A DNA stretch of 64,000 nucleotides from an uncultured Lachnospiraceae bacterium (GCA_934293375.1 CAKQYS010000002.1:1-64000); one strand, 5' to 3'; shown: positions 34,101 through 42,227, counted from the stretch's first letter. Made by a program: numbers and translations. The notes: a model not told the origin generated them from the sequence alone.

Positions 34101-35434
34101 ATGCAGTGGTAGCGGGCAAGACATTGACCTTAAATGAATCAAATCACTGGGCAGGCAGTTTCACAGATCTTCCGAAGAAAGCAGCAGGAAGAGACATTGT
34201 ATATACCGTTTCTGAGGTGATGACAGGATTGGATGGTTATACGCCGGCTATCGGATATACGGCGGCAACCGCAACAACACCAAAGACTGCCGTAGTGACG
34301 AATTCCTATACTCCGGGTAAGACATCTGTAGCTGTCCGGAAGATATGGAGCGATCAGGATAATCAGGATGGTATGAGACCGGCTGAAGTAGAAGTACAGT
34401 TATATGCAGACGGTTCAGCAATAGGTACTGCTGTGAAGTTAAATGCAGAAAATAACTGGGCATATACATGGACAGATCTGGATAAGAAAGCCTCCGGTGT
34501 GGATATTGTATATACAGTGCAGGAGACATCCGTTCCGAATGGATATACTGTGAATACACAGGTGGCAGCAGATGGTGCATTTGAGTTGACAAACAGTCAT
34601 GTGCCGGTTGTAACACAGCTAACGGTTGAAAAGAAATGGGAAGATCACAATAATGCAGCAGGAAAGAGACCGGGTCAGATTACAGTTCAGCTCTATGCGA
34701 ACGGAGTGGCAAGTGGTACGCCGGTGGTATTAAATGCAGAGAATAACTGGAGTTTTGCATGGAGCAATCTTCCGGTAAAAGCAGCCGGAGGAGATATCAC
34801 ATACAGCGTATTGGAGAATGGTGTAGAGAACTATACAGCATCTTATTCAGCTATTATAGCTGGCAAGATCACGATCACCAATACCTATGAGCCGGGAATG
34901 ACCAGTGTGTCAGTTGTGAAAACATGGGATGATGATAATAATGCAGATAAGATCAGACCGGAGAGTATCCAGGTACAGCTTTTGGCAGATGGACAGCCAA
35001 GCGGAGAGGTAGTCACTATCAGTGCTTCTGACAATTGGACACATACATGGAACAGTCTGCCAATGCAGAATGCGGGAAAAGATATCGTATATTCAGTGAA
35101 GGAAATGGCAGTTCCGAAGGACTATCAGGCAGAATATCAAAACGGTAATGCAGGTGTGTTTACAATCGTGAACAGACATGAGAAAACCACTACGCAAGAA
35201 GATACTACCGAGGAGACTGATACAGAAGATGAGATTACGGATGATGATGGACATGACAGTAATGATGATGGTCATGACCGTAATGATGATGGTAGTGGTA
35301 AAAAGGAAGAGATTGTGCATACGGGTGATGTAGCATCTCCAATAGCAGCCGGATCACTGATGATGCTTATGGGTGTGGCATTTATCGTATTGATTTCTGT
35401 CAACAACAAAAGAAACAAAGATGGACAGCAATAG
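28166..35434 (+). CDS. Giant cell-wall surface protein with ten CnaB repeats
   Basis: A 2422-residue secreted protein. A signal peptide occupies about residues 1-35 (WILAMVMIFSTAFMG). Residues 40-960 look like a chain of isopeptide or DUF11-like beta domains. About 970-1300 has three SpaA-type prealbumin domains, for example GTYTLKETEAPAGYL. Ten CnaB domains follow at 1328-2338. Then comes an Asp/Asn/His-rich linker, an IVHTGD sorting-like signal near 2383, a membrane segment and a basic tail. The signal departs from LPxTG. Each CnaB keeps the KxW lysine, a YxVxE glutamate and the ITN asparagine expected for intramolecular isopeptide bonds. It is probably an adhesin or stalk anchored by sortase; no sortase gene is nearby. 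ATG 28166 is preferred because GGGAG ends directly before 28160. Confidence 0.9.
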   Translation: MKKVTGRSVYAWILAMVMIFSTAFMGVPEQLMAANASEAANVSIKINGVDIDSVTTIHEGDQLTVDLNWPLNDGPKENPYVQEINLNSMKNVAMDNNVTQDLYSNGMKVGTAKIKDGVITLTLDNDTFLKNTNGREVSGSMSGKIAQGGNSYNTGDDVTVELGGYYNGTKKWDDGTPESVLNVSKYTSGNAAYDSASGTWIQTYRVELSAYNGNITIGTITDEHGSCLSDIAGMKVVSNTVDALSSYAAGNAISLTDLTGKTLKKDEKIVLEYTMKVTDQAFHAEAAGSRSDTVRNTIKGTYQDNKGHTDKKFSYSTGVNVTRPSISKSLNAGATDDEETWTITIDIGGLKDAGKTLADVVTSITETPGEGLETVSGSISVSDFTENPVGSGKYVATYKTKVTDTYKDYESTTVRNKVTYDGSYGKGETTADYQTKGNPTKAADIVKTCEREQDGVLTWKVVLKNVSPSSTNVYVLDMTTPNHWSEDRDWDASKTTQGKHVWDHTLMINGKKVLDNGTTTADATGILKNTNQWGGTVDYTTSDTIYFDDTYIQHNAGSNIVLKYQTTVDASYDRTSAASVNDKVFANRATLTYKTPTGDKTKTDVTHFQYQISASSNVLSKSGVSDSESSTITYTVDVNMDNVNADLTSSEPIRIKDTLPDGLELVSGSLKYEDYFGGNKLSADTSVKYYEPDSYMWQYYPGDYTGTATTAQVSSDSKAIGSYGIDKKTGIESYDASANTLSFTLPVDNAYKILKAYQQKYSKGEHIVRITYTVKVKDLSAFVKAGTEKEFVNTVEGSYNGSSFGDPVVSKNKLKPKNVVTKEGIYSADTNHTVNGSYMAEYTIDVNPDALDLSTGKLKAVDTLGSALSYYLDSVKVSKVEGGTKTALTQGDGADAYSFTYKPESNSLEFILPDSMHLVIEYSAFVNVYLGYNNGEDTLGSLTESNSANNITILGYSKDNMKDSKSFNTVAVKSTFTTKSATGSITIKKFWTDGGVMKAVKGSEFEVYKADNSLTIGTRVHADKTFKVDDTGSLLIDDLGYDQVYALKEVSGGTDASDTANTMGANSGYYYFVIPGSASTTVPAGVKSFASGSYVYYENYQSDTFNISKKALGESTELAGAKLALYDGSTQLITWTTGNHVKSFTIAGANDFTDANNWKLKAGTYTLKETEAPAGYLKAVDITFTVDAAGKVTTSAASASISSDQKTLTMTDEPIKIYLKKVGGNDQPLAGVTFSLKEGSTVLESSIASSTSGAMKIPADKLKADTEYTLTEETVPAGYVKLTNPITFKVDDTGKVIVTSSDSHVTVEKHAASDAQVNQIKIKNDELITITGKKIWDDANNRDRIRPAVTLQLEKSEDAGATYQTVTGKTITIGGTTDTESDKTFTFTDLPKYTDSGVEILYRVKEILPSGTKYTASNGGIGTAGNHYTITNTYVPETVSVQVTKKWNDNEDQDRVRPTSIVMNLYKEGQITPIDSKTLTASNGFSASWTALPKYEAGAEITYTVDEAVVPAGYTKGTTNTSVSVSGSTTQYLFEIENIHAISKRSIHVNKVWDYGADPSRPTSANVYLLADGVKVAGSDRTLNATNHWEADWTDLDIKKGGVDIVYSVQETPVSKYTSTVSAIVDGKVTVTNTYNPGKTNVKVVKVWDDKNDQDGVRPASIGVTLYKQAAGGTPVEVETITLPQNNKWEYTWTDLDENFTYSAKETTIPAGYTGPTSAVDAVSGVITLTNTHAVEKIRVQAEKIWDEKGGDTSKRTSSVQIQLLADGVPVTVDNDGASITNPVTLNPANSWRTTWNNLPKKKSGADIVYTVKEVVVPVYYGDSYTKTIDADGNVSVVVTNGLPVTTRSVEKIWDDNDDQDGVRPDQLTVVLKGTIGGTEIISQAYTLTAAENWKHTWDNLPVYQNSTEINYTVEEVPDTKTAANYTGSIAKQDAKSFRITNKHVPEQTSLAVEKIWSDQNNQDGVRPTSVTIQLLADNAVVAGKTLTLNESNHWAGSFTDLPKKAAGRDIVYTVSEVMTGLDGYTPAIGYTAATATTPKTAVVTNSYTPGKTSVAVRKIWSDQDNQDGMRPAEVEVQLYADGSAIGTAVKLNAENNWAYTWTDLDKKASGVDIVYTVQETSVPNGYTVNTQVAADGAFELTNSHVPVVTQLTVEKKWEDHNNAAGKRPGQITVQLYANGVASGTPVVLNAENNWSFAWSNLPVKAAGGDITYSVLENGVENYTASYSAIIAGKITITNTYEPGMTSVSVVKTWDDDNNADKIRPESIQVQLLADGQPSGEVVTISASDNWTHTWNSLPMQNAGKDIVYSVKEMAVPKDYQAEYQNGNAGVFTIVNRHEKTTTQEDTTEETDTEDEITDDDGHDSNDDGHDRNDDGSGKKEEIVHTGDVASPIAAGSLMMLMGVAFIVLISVNNKRNKDGQQ
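32147..35182 (+). repeat. Ten in-frame CnaB repeats
   Basis: Ten consecutive units of about 95-110 codons in the surface protein gene. Each begins with a V-x-K-x-W segment (KIWDD, KKWND, KVWDY, KVWDD, KIWDE, KIWDD, KIWSD, KIWSD, KKWED, KTWDD) and ends with a variant of ITNTY. They differ clearly at DNA level, so recent amplification is not evident. Confidence 0.85.
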
Positions 35435-35463
35435 AATGGACTGAAGGAAAGGATGAGTGATGT

Positions 35464-36507
35464 ATGAAGAGAAATCCTGTACAAGAAATCATAGATCAGG
35501 TCGTTGCAGGTATGACAGGTGATCAGAAGCATGACTGGGAGTATCTGAATCAGAAACTTGAGGAATATGAAGAACATCCTCTTGGCAGTGAGATATCAAA
35601 AGAGATTGGGCGTTTATTGTATTCTGTCATGCCGGAGGAAGAACGGGAGAGATTTAGAAAGACCATGGAGCAGGAAGGTGTAGAGCTGCATCTTGCGATC
35701 CAAAATGCAGTGCATCATGTACGAAATAAGCAGTTATTACAGGCACGGGCAGTTCTTGCTAAGGAGATCAAGCATCAGGAGAAACTGTATCCGTATAAGA
35801 ATACAGAAAAGATAGAGTATTATTGTTTTGATGAACCGTTTGAGCGTGCACTGCACAGTCATGTGAGCCAAGGTCATAAGGAATGTCATAATCTGAGTGT
35901 TCCGTTTCCGTTGGCGTATTATATTTATGCGACAATCATGATGGATATGAATCAGATGGAGGCGGCAAGAAGGGCTTTGGATAAGGGACTGAGGTGGAAT
36001 CCCTATTCGGTATCTCTGATACTGAAGCGTGCCGAAGTGATCAGTAAGAGTATGGATGAGATTGCATTGTTGGAAGGCACCAAAACGGCTTTGCTGTATG
36101 CATATAAGCCGGAGCAGGTTTCGGCCTGTTATGCCAACTTTGCCAGATATTATTTACAGCAGAAACAGTATAAGCTGGGAATAGGCTGCTGTATGATCGC
36201 ACAGCATTTTTCAGAAAACAATGAGGACGCTTTGGAGATCCTAAAACAGTTATATGAGGAGACCGATGGAGAGGTTATGCCACCGAATATGGAAGAGGTG
36301 AAGGAACTGGCCAAGGAGGCTGATCTTCCGTTTGGAACCAATCGGGATGTGATCGGACTGGCATTTGCGTACGGATATCAATACTATAAAGAGAAAATAT
36401 ATGAGCCGGCATTGTATTTTCTACAGATTGGATATCATCTGACAGATGATGAAGATGCAGAAACAGCAATAGAAGAGATCAAGCAGCACCTGGAGGAAAA
36501 TAAATGA
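35464..36507 (+). CDS. TPR-like helical repeat protein
   Basis: A 347-residue, largely helical protein with TPR-like pairs (MEAARRALDKGLRWNPYSVS; YYLQQKQYKLGIGCCMIAQH; YYKEKIYEPALYFLQIGYH). It probably acts as a cytoplasmic scaffold. No catalytic motif is visible. It starts 30 bases after the surface protein and overlaps the next gene by four bases (ATGA), so it is translationally coupled to the HAD phosphatase. Confidence 0.8.
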   Translation: MKRNPVQEIIDQVVAGMTGDQKHDWEYLNQKLEEYEEHPLGSEISKEIGRLLYSVMPEEERERFRKTMEQEGVELHLAIQNAVHHVRNKQLLQARAVLAKEIKHQEKLYPYKNTEKIEYYCFDEPFERALHSHVSQGHKECHNLSVPFPLAYYIYATIMMDMNQMEAARRALDKGLRWNPYSVSLILKRAEVISKSMDEIALLEGTKTALLYAYKPEQVSACYANFARYYLQQKQYKLGIGCCMIAQHFSENNEDALEILKQLYEETDGEVMPPNMEEVKELAKEADLPFGTNRDVIGLAFAYGYQYYKEKIYEPALYFLQIGYHLTDDEDAETAIEEIKQHLEENK

Positions 36508-37172
36508 GCTATCATACATTGTTATTTGATCTGGATGGCACGATCACGGATCCGGGAATCGGCATTACCAATTCCGTGATGCATGCATTGAAGTATTTCG
36601 GGATTGAGGTGGCTGACCGCAGCGAATTATATAAGTTTATTGGTCCGCCATTGATGGATTCATTTGCAAGATTTTATGGATTTTCCGAGGAGGATTGCAA
36701 AAAGGCAACAACATATTACAGAGAATATTATGCAGTCAAAGGACTCTATGAGAACGAAGTGTATGATGGGATTGAAGATATGTTAAAGCAGTTGAAACAA
36801 GCCGGTTTCTGTGTGGGTATGGCAACATCAAAGCCAGAGCATTTTGCAAAGCAGATCATGGAGCATTTTCATCTGACAGAGTATTTTGATTATATAGCCG
36901 GTAGTGCCATGGATGAGACAAGGACCAATAAGGCAGAGGTGATTGAATATGCATTGGAAGCGATGAAGAACACTGACAGATCCGGTGTCTTAATGATCGG
37001 GGACCGTGAATACGATGTGAAAGGTGCAGCACAGTGTGGAATAGACTGTATGGGGGTTTTGTTTGGCTATGGAAACCGGAAAGAACTTGAAAGTGCAGGC
37101 GCCAGATATATAGCCACACAGGTGTCTGATATCGCCAAGATCATACTGGCAGAGAATCAGATTGGGAAATAG
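36504..37172 (+). CDS. HAD superfamily phosphatase (phosphoglycolate phosphatase-like)
   Basis: A 222-residue HAD hydrolase. The nucleophile motif is LLFDLDGTITDPG at the start, motif II lies in GMATSKPEHF, and the metal-binding acidic pair is in MIGDREYDVKGA. The helical cap is of the C1 type. Related Gph/PpaX-type enzymes dephosphorylate phosphoglycolate or pyrophosphate, but the substrate here is not certain. The start overlaps the preceding stop. Confidence 0.87.
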   Translation: MSYHTLLFDLDGTITDPGIGITNSVMHALKYFGIEVADRSELYKFIGPPLMDSFARFYGFSEEDCKKATTYYREYYAVKGLYENEVYDGIEDMLKQLKQAGFCVGMATSKPEHFAKQIMEHFHLTEYFDYIAGSAMDETRTNKAEVIEYALEAMKNTDRSGVLMIGDREYDVKGAAQCGIDCMGVLFGYGNRKELESAGARYIATQVSDIAKIILAENQIGK

Positions 37173-37192
37173 ACAACGATTAGGAGATCAAT

Positions 37193-37876
37193 ATGGCGAA
37201 GAAACCAAAGGTTTATGCAGTCCGAAGGGGAAGAAAGACCGGAATTCTCTCTACATGGGCAGAATGTCAGAAATCGGTGACAGGTTATCCGGGTGCGGTG
37301 TTTAAGAGCTTTTCTACTAAACAGGAGGCGCAGGCATATCTGGATGGTGAGGTCTGTGATCCCGAAAGGGAAAATGAATTGGAGGCGGGGGAAATGTTAC
37401 ATCTGCCGACGATACCACAATCAGAGGATACCCTGACTGCATATGTGGATGGGAGCTTTCATCAGGGAAGTGGGATTTATGCATTTGGCTGTGTATTTAT
37501 TCTGCCGGATGGCAGAGAGTATACATACTATGGAAATGGACGGGAACCGGAGTCGGCGGCTATGAGAAATGTGGCCGGGGAAATGCTGGGTGCAATGTAT
37601 GCAGTCCAGTTTGCTAAAAAAAATCATTTTCAATATGTGGATATCTGTTATGATTATGCAGGTATTGAGCAGTGGCCGACAGGTGGCTGGAAATGTAATA
37701 AGGAGCGTACTGCACAGTATGCACGGTTTATGCAAAGCCAGAGCGGGTGCATTACGATCCGCTATCATAAGGTGGCAGCACATACGAATGTCAAATATAA
37801 TGAGCTTGCGGATCAGGCAGCCAAGAGAGGCCTTGAAGAGGGAGATGGAATTCCGGAGATAGAATGTGTTGTCTGA
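37193..37876 (+). CDS. Ribonuclease H with N-terminal RNA/DNA hybrid-binding domain
   Basis: A 227-residue enzyme. Residues 1-50 form the viroplasmin-like hybrid-binding domain (KPKVYAVRRGRKTGILSTW, then GAVFKSFSTKQEAQAYL). The RNase H domain follows, with acidic residues in AYVDGSF, NVAGEM, CYDYAG and NELADQA. It degrades RNA in RNA-DNA hybrids. This two-domain layout is common in Firmicutes. TAGGAGA precedes the ATG, and a long terminator follows. Confidence 0.92.
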   Translation: MAKKPKVYAVRRGRKTGILSTWAECQKSVTGYPGAVFKSFSTKQEAQAYLDGEVCDPERENELEAGEMLHLPTIPQSEDTLTAYVDGSFHQGSGIYAFGCVFILPDGREYTYYGNGREPESAAMRNVAGEMLGAMYAVQFAKKNHFQYVDICYDYAGIEQWPTGGWKCNKERTAQYARFMQSQSGCITIRYHKVAAHTNVKYNELADQAAKRGLEEGDGIPEIECVV

Positions 37877-37883
37877 CATTTAA

Positions 37884-37919
37884 AACACCTCAGCATCTTT
37901 TAGATGCTGAGGTGTTTTT
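37884..37919. terminator. Bidirectional terminator between rnh and purC
   Basis: AACACCTCAGCATCT (37884-37898) pairs perfectly with AGATGCTGAGGTGTT (37902-37916). T residues follow on the plus strand, and AAAA before the stem gives a short T tract on the minus strand. Confidence 0.93.
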
Positions 37920-37952
37920 CTGTCATATACACTGTATCAGGCTAGTCTTTCA

Positions 37953-38831
37953 TTAGGCATCAAGCTTCTTGCCTGTCAACAGTTCATATGCTTCTAAGTA
38001 CTTATCAATTGTCTTCTGTGCAATCTCTTCAGGCAGCTCCCAATCGTGCTTTCCTTCATTGGCCTTCAGCCAGTCTCTTGCAAACTGCTTGTCGAAAGAT
38101 GGCTGACCATGACCTGGCTCGTAACCGTCAGCAGGCCAGAATCTTGAGCTGTCCGGTGTCAGCATTTCGTCGCCAAGTACGATATTACCATTCTCATCTA
38201 ATCCAAATTCAAACTTAGTATCGGCGATGATGATACCACGCTGTGCTGCATAGTCTGCACATTTCTTATATAATGCGATGGTGTAGTCACGAAGCTTTTC
38301 GGCATATTCCTGACCCTTGCCCGGATAGGCTTTTTCCAAGTGTGCTACACTCTGCTCAAATGAGATATTTTCATCGTGATCACCAATCTCGGCCTTGGTA
38401 GAAGGTGTGTAGATCGGCTCAGGAAGCTTATCTGATTCACGAAGACCCTCAGGTAATGTAATACCACATACAGTGCCGTTTTTCTGATAGCTGGCCCAGC
38501 CGCTGCCAGTGATATAGCCGCGTACGATGCACTCGATCGGAAGCATATCAAGCTTCTTGCACATCATGCTGTTACCATCGAAACGCTCCTGCTGGAAAAA
38601 TTCCGGCATATCCTTCACATCAGCAGAAATCATATGATTCGGCAGAATATCAGAAGTTAAGTCAAACCAGAACTTTGACATCTGTGTAAGAACAGTTCCC
38701 TTCTTTTTGATGATATTCTTGAGAATTACATCAAAACAGCTGATGCGGTCAGTTGCAACCATGATCAGGCTGTCTCCGTTATCGTAAATCTCACGAACCT
38801 TACCTTCCTTAATTGGCTTCAATTCAGTCAT
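37953..38831 (-). CDS. purC: SAICAR synthetase
   Basis: A 292-residue enzyme that joins aspartate to CAIR in purine synthesis. It carries KEGKVREIYDNGD, DRISCFDVIL, IECIVRGYITGSGW and LVLGDE-like NIVLGDEMLTPDSSRFW. The ATG at 38831 is preferred to the GTG at 38846, as GAGG lies between them. The gene stands alone on the minus strand with its own TTGATT/TATGCT promoter, apart from purF, purB and purA. Confidence 0.96.
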   Translation of the reverse strand: MTELKPIKEGKVREIYDNGDSLIMVATDRISCFDVILKNIIKKKGTVLTQMSKFWFDLTSDILPNHMISADVKDMPEFFQQERFDGNSMMCKKLDMLPIECIVRGYITGSGWASYQKNGTVCGITLPEGLRESDKLPEPIYTPSTKAEIGDHDENISFEQSVAHLEKAYPGKGQEYAEKLRDYTIALYKKCADYAAQRGIIIADTKFEFGLDENGNIVLGDEMLTPDSSRFWPADGYEPGHGQPSFDKQFARDWLKANEGKHDWELPEEIAQKTIDKYLEAYELLTGKKLDA

Positions 38832-38887
38832 CTTTAGATACCTCACATTCTTGTATTGTTATGTAGGCATTGCCCATACATGCTATA

Positions 38888-38916
38888 AGCATAGTTGATT
38901 TTAGTCGAAAAATCAA
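38888..38916 (-). promoter_or_regulatory. Promoter and dyad of purC
   Basis: On the minus strand TTGATT (38916-38911) and TATGCT (38893-38888) are 17 bases apart. An inverted repeat TTGATTTT-N6-AAAATCAA (38895-38916) covers the -35 and most of the spacer and may be an operator. Confidence 0.65.
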
Positions 38917-39011
38917 GGGGCTAGATGGATTGTAGTAAAAATTTTAGTGAAATTGTGGAATGGGTATATTATAATAGAAAAAGAATCAAGATATAGACGG
39001 GAGAGATGGAT

Positions 39012-39281
39012 ATGTATTATGTGCCGGATGGTACAAAACAGTGTGGGTATTATGAGTGCAGCAAATGTGGTAACAGATTCTTGTCATTACAGATGATGGA
39101 GACAATTCCCTGTCCTGCATGTGAAGCAGATATTGACTATGAAATTGGACCGGATGAGTCAATGGAGGAGATTACCGATACTGCGGTTTTGTTAAAGCGT
39201 ATTGAAGGTGAAGAGGAGGTTTGTAAGATGGACGGCCTCTTAAGTCTGGCAATTACGGGTGGCGATTATAACTGGATTTAG
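39012..39281 (+). CDS. Small zinc-ribbon protein
   Basis: An 89-residue acidic protein with two CxxC pairs, CSKCGN and CPACEAD, that form a rubredoxin-like zinc ribbon near residues 16-40. No function is known. ATG 39012 lies eight bases behind GGGAG, whereas ATG 39006 overlaps that site. A weak GTGAAA/TATAAT promoter lies at 38947-38975, divergent from purC. Confidence 0.72.
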   Translation: MYYVPDGTKQCGYYECSKCGNRFLSLQMMETIPCPACEADIDYEIGPDESMEEITDTAVLLKRIEGEEEVCKMDGLLSLAITGGDYNWI

Positions 39282-39290
39282 TCAGAGTGC

Positions 39291-39319
39291 TTGAATTCAA
39301 GGTTATAAAATGCTAGAAT
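39291..39319 (+). promoter_or_regulatory. Promoter of prfC
   Basis: TTGAAT (39291-39296) and TAGAAT (39314-39319) are 17 bases apart with an extended TGC before the -10. Confidence 0.7.
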
Positions 39320-39368
39320 GGGAATGCATTTTGCATTTATCTGAATGAATATGAGAGAGGACTTATAA

Positions 39369-40964
39369 ATGGCTGATAAGAAATTAGTGGAAGAGATAGA
39401 AAAACGAAGGACATTTGCGATCATATCCCATCCGGATGCCGGAAAGACGACACTGACAGAGAAGTTTCTGTTATTTGGAGGTGCCATCAATACAGCGGGA
39501 TCAGTAAAGGGAAAGGCAAATTCCAAATATGCGGTTTCTGACTGGATGGATATTGAGAAGGAGAGAGGTATTTCAGTTACATCTTCGGTACTGCAGTTTG
39601 ATTATAATGGATATTGTATTAATATTCTGGATACCCCGGGACATCAGGATTTCTCAGAGGATACTTACAGAACCTTGATGGCGGCAGATTCTGCAGTGAT
39701 GGTGATCGATGCATCAAAAGGTGTGGAGGCACAGACCATCAAGCTGTTTAAGGTATGTGCCATGCGCAAGATTCCGTTGTTCACATTTGTGAATAAGATG
39801 GACCGGGATGCCCGCGATACCTTTGAGCTGTTAGATGAGATTGAGAATGTATTGGGAATCCGGACATGCCCGATGAACTGGCCGATTGGATCCGGTAAGG
39901 ATTTTAAGGGTGTCTATGACCGGCGTACCAAGCGTGTTGCCACTTTCCAGGCGATCTCGACCGGAGGCGCCAAGAAGGCAGAAGAGACGGAATATGACAT
40001 TGAGGATGAGAAATTGAAGGAACTCGCTGGCCCATATTTATATGATCAGTTCCATGAAGAGATTGAGATGGTTGAAGGTGTCATGGATGAAGTGGACATT
40101 GATAAGGTGCGTGCAGGAGAGCTGACACCGGTATTCTTTGGATCTGCACTGAATACATTTGGCATTGACATGTTTTTACAATATTTTCTGGAGATGACGA
40201 CGCCACCGCTTGGCAGAATGTCCAATGAAGGCATGATCGATCCGATCGAAGAGCCGTTTTCGGCATTTGTCTTTAAGATCCAGGCGAATATGAACAAGGC
40301 ACATAGAGATCGTATCGCATTTATGCGGATCTGCTCGGGGCAATTTAAGGCGGGCATGGAGGTCTACCATGTACCAAGCAAGCGCAAGATTAAGCTGTCA
40401 CAGCCACAGCAGTTGATGGCACAGGATCGAAAGATGTTAGAGGAGGCGTATGCCGGGGATGTGATCGGTGTGTTTGACCCGGATCTGTTTTCTATTGGTG
40501 ATACCCTGACAGTAGGTGCCAAATATGAATATGAGGCCATTCCGACATTTGCACCAGAGCATTTTTCACGATTGGTGAATCTGAATTCTATGAAACGAAA
40601 GCAGTTTATGAAGGGTGTAACGCAGATAGCCCAGGAGGGGGCGATCCAGATGTTTCAGGAGTTTACAGCCGGCATGTCAGAGATTATCGTTGGCGTTGTA
40701 GGTGTGCTGCAGTTTGAGGTACTGAAGTATCGTCTGGAGAACGAATATGGCTGTGAGATCCGGTTAGAGCCGATGCCATATAGTATTATCCGCTGGGTCA
40801 AGGATCCTGCTACAGATATCACGCAATTAAAGCGTGTCAATGATGTCAAGAAAGTAAAGGACATGAAGGGCAATCCATTGCTTCTGTTTAAGAGTGAGTG
40901 GGCGGTAAATAATGTTCTTGAGTATAATGAAGGTCTGGAATTGGTAGATTTCAGAAAGAACTAA
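39369..40964 (+). CDS. prfC: Peptide chain release factor 3
   Basis: A 531-residue translational GTPase that recycles RF1/RF2 after termination. G-motifs are SHPDAGKTTLTEK, DTPGHQDFSED and NKMDRDARD. The length and the RF3-specific C-terminus (NEYGCEIRLEPMPYS) separate it from EF-G and LepA. GAGAGGA precedes the ATG. It is followed 31 bases later by a gene for a secreted protein, which may be read from the same transcript. Confidence 0.95.
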   Translation: MADKKLVEEIEKRRTFAIISHPDAGKTTLTEKFLLFGGAINTAGSVKGKANSKYAVSDWMDIEKERGISVTSSVLQFDYNGYCINILDTPGHQDFSEDTYRTLMAADSAVMVIDASKGVEAQTIKLFKVCAMRKIPLFTFVNKMDRDARDTFELLDEIENVLGIRTCPMNWPIGSGKDFKGVYDRRTKRVATFQAISTGGAKKAEETEYDIEDEKLKELAGPYLYDQFHEEIEMVEGVMDEVDIDKVRAGELTPVFFGSALNTFGIDMFLQYFLEMTTPPLGRMSNEGMIDPIEEPFSAFVFKIQANMNKAHRDRIAFMRICSGQFKAGMEVYHVPSKRKIKLSQPQQLMAQDRKMLEEAYAGDVIGVFDPDLFSIGDTLTVGAKYEYEAIPTFAPEHFSRLVNLNSMKRKQFMKGVTQIAQEGAIQMFQEFTAGMSEIIVGVVGVLQFEVLKYRLENEYGCEIRLEPMPYSIIRWVKDPATDITQLKRVNDVKKVKDMKGNPLLLFKSEWAVNNVLEYNEGLELVDFRKN

Positions 40965-40995
40965 GAATCACATTGCATGAAAGGGGATTTTTACA

Positions 40996-42081
40996 ATGAA
41001 GAGAAGACTGTTAATGATGGCTGTATGCCTGTTCTTTGCGGGTCTGTTGGGTGGACATACGGTATTGGCGGATGAGCATGATGCATTGACTGCACAGGAG
41101 ATGCAGAGTGCTACAGAGGTTTCCTTGGGAGGACAGGGAACGCATGCCTGGGGTGCGGATGATACACCGTTATTGGCAAAGGTCGTATTGCCTGCAGATG
41201 GAATGCTGACGGCACAGATCACGAAGACGACACATAATACATTTGGTGTATTGGATATGCGATATTTCTTATATGATGCATCCGGCAAGTATATTTGCTA
41301 TTACAAAGATGAAGAGGATAGCAGATTAACAGCACAGTGGAAGTGTGGATTGGCTGCAGGCACATATTATATCAGGGCAGAGGTGTCGAACTGGAGTAGT
41401 GGAGCACCGGTATCCACCTATAATTTCAGTTTTATGTCGGGGAATTATTATGAGAAGGAAATGAATAACACAAAGGAAACCGCAACGCCGATCGTGACAG
41501 ATCAAGTGTATATCGGTGAGCTTGGTGCAGGATTTTCAAATATTGAGTCGGATGAATTTAGAGATAACTGTGATGTATATAAGGTAGAGTTAAAGAAGGG
41601 TTGGACCTATCGTGTTGAGACCGGTAACCTGCAGGGGACAACAATGGTTAATTTCTTATCCAAGGATATGAAGCTGGGTGAAATGTTTGATTTAGGTGCC
41701 GATAAGAATGTGGTAGCCCCATATACAGGAACCTATTATATTCAGATTTACAACTATAGCAATGATCAGTACGAATATACTGTGGATGTTAAGACTGTAG
41801 CACCGATCGCAACGAGCTTGACGAAGGTTAAGGCAGGAAAGAAAACTTTGACGGCTACATGGAAGAAGCAGGATGTAGACGGTTATGAGATTTCCTACGC
41901 AGCCAACAAGAAATTCTCCAAGGCAAAAGTGGTGAAGGTTACAGCCAAGAAGAAGAGCGTAGTGATCAAGAAGTTGACGAGCAAGAAGACATATTATGTG
42001 CGCGTGCGTACATATCGTAAGATAGGCGGTAAAAAGTATTATTCAAAGTGGTCAAAGGTAAAGTCGGTAAAGATTAAATAA
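40996..42081 (+). CDS. Secreted protein with fibronectin type III-like C-terminus
   Basis: A 361-residue protein with a signal peptide (MKRRLLMMAVCLFFAGLLGG, cleavage probably after VLA). Residues 30-270 contain two beta-rich, bacterial pre-peptidase-like units, each with a GTYYIR/GTYYIQIYNY strand. Residues 275-361 resemble a fibronectin type III domain (VDGYEISYAANKKF, TYYVRVRTYR) and are very rich in Lys. The basic tail may bind wall polymers or DNA. There is no sortase signal. Function unknown. GAAAGGGGA precedes the ATG. Confidence 0.78.
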   Translation: MKRRLLMMAVCLFFAGLLGGHTVLADEHDALTAQEMQSATEVSLGGQGTHAWGADDTPLLAKVVLPADGMLTAQITKTTHNTFGVLDMRYFLYDASGKYICYYKDEEDSRLTAQWKCGLAAGTYYIRAEVSNWSSGAPVSTYNFSFMSGNYYEKEMNNTKETATPIVTDQVYIGELGAGFSNIESDEFRDNCDVYKVELKKGWTYRVETGNLQGTTMVNFLSKDMKLGEMFDLGADKNVVAPYTGTYYIQIYNYSNDQYEYTVDVKTVAPIATSLTKVKAGKKTLTATWKKQDVDGYEISYAANKKFSKAKVVKVTAKKKSVVIKKLTSKKTYYVRVRTYRKIGGKKYYSKWSKVKSVKIK

Positions 42082-42100
42082 GCAAAATAGGTGCAAAAAA

Positions 42101-42130
42101 GACGCCTCTGTCATATGACAGGGGCGTTTT
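42101..42130 (+). terminator. Terminator after the secreted protein gene
   Basis: ACGCCTCTGTC (42102-42112) pairs with GACAGGGGCGT (42117-42127) around ATAT, with one wobble, and is followed by a short T tract. Confidence 0.88.
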
Positions 42131-42188
42131 CGATTGTCTCAAAATTATTTTTGCAACAATAAAAATGCGAATAAACGCCGCTTAATTT

Positions 42189-42221
42189 ACCGTTCATCCC
42201 TTAATATCGACCGTTCATCCC
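42189..42221 (+). promoter_or_regulatory. LytTR-like tandem operator
   Basis: Two identical copies of ACCGTTCATCCC lie at 42189-42200 and 42210-42221, exactly 21 bases apart. The ACCGTTCA core with 13 bases between cores resembles sites bound by LytTR-type regulators (the E. coli BtsR site is a close parallel). They end seven bases before a weak -35, the position expected for an activator. Confidence 0.65.
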
Positions 42222-42227
42222 AAATTT

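Noticed and set aside
32147..35182. Repeated DNA suggestive of a repeat array of CRISPR type
   Set aside because: The repeats are about 300 bases, diverged, and in frame with protein-level CnaB motifs, so they are coding domains.
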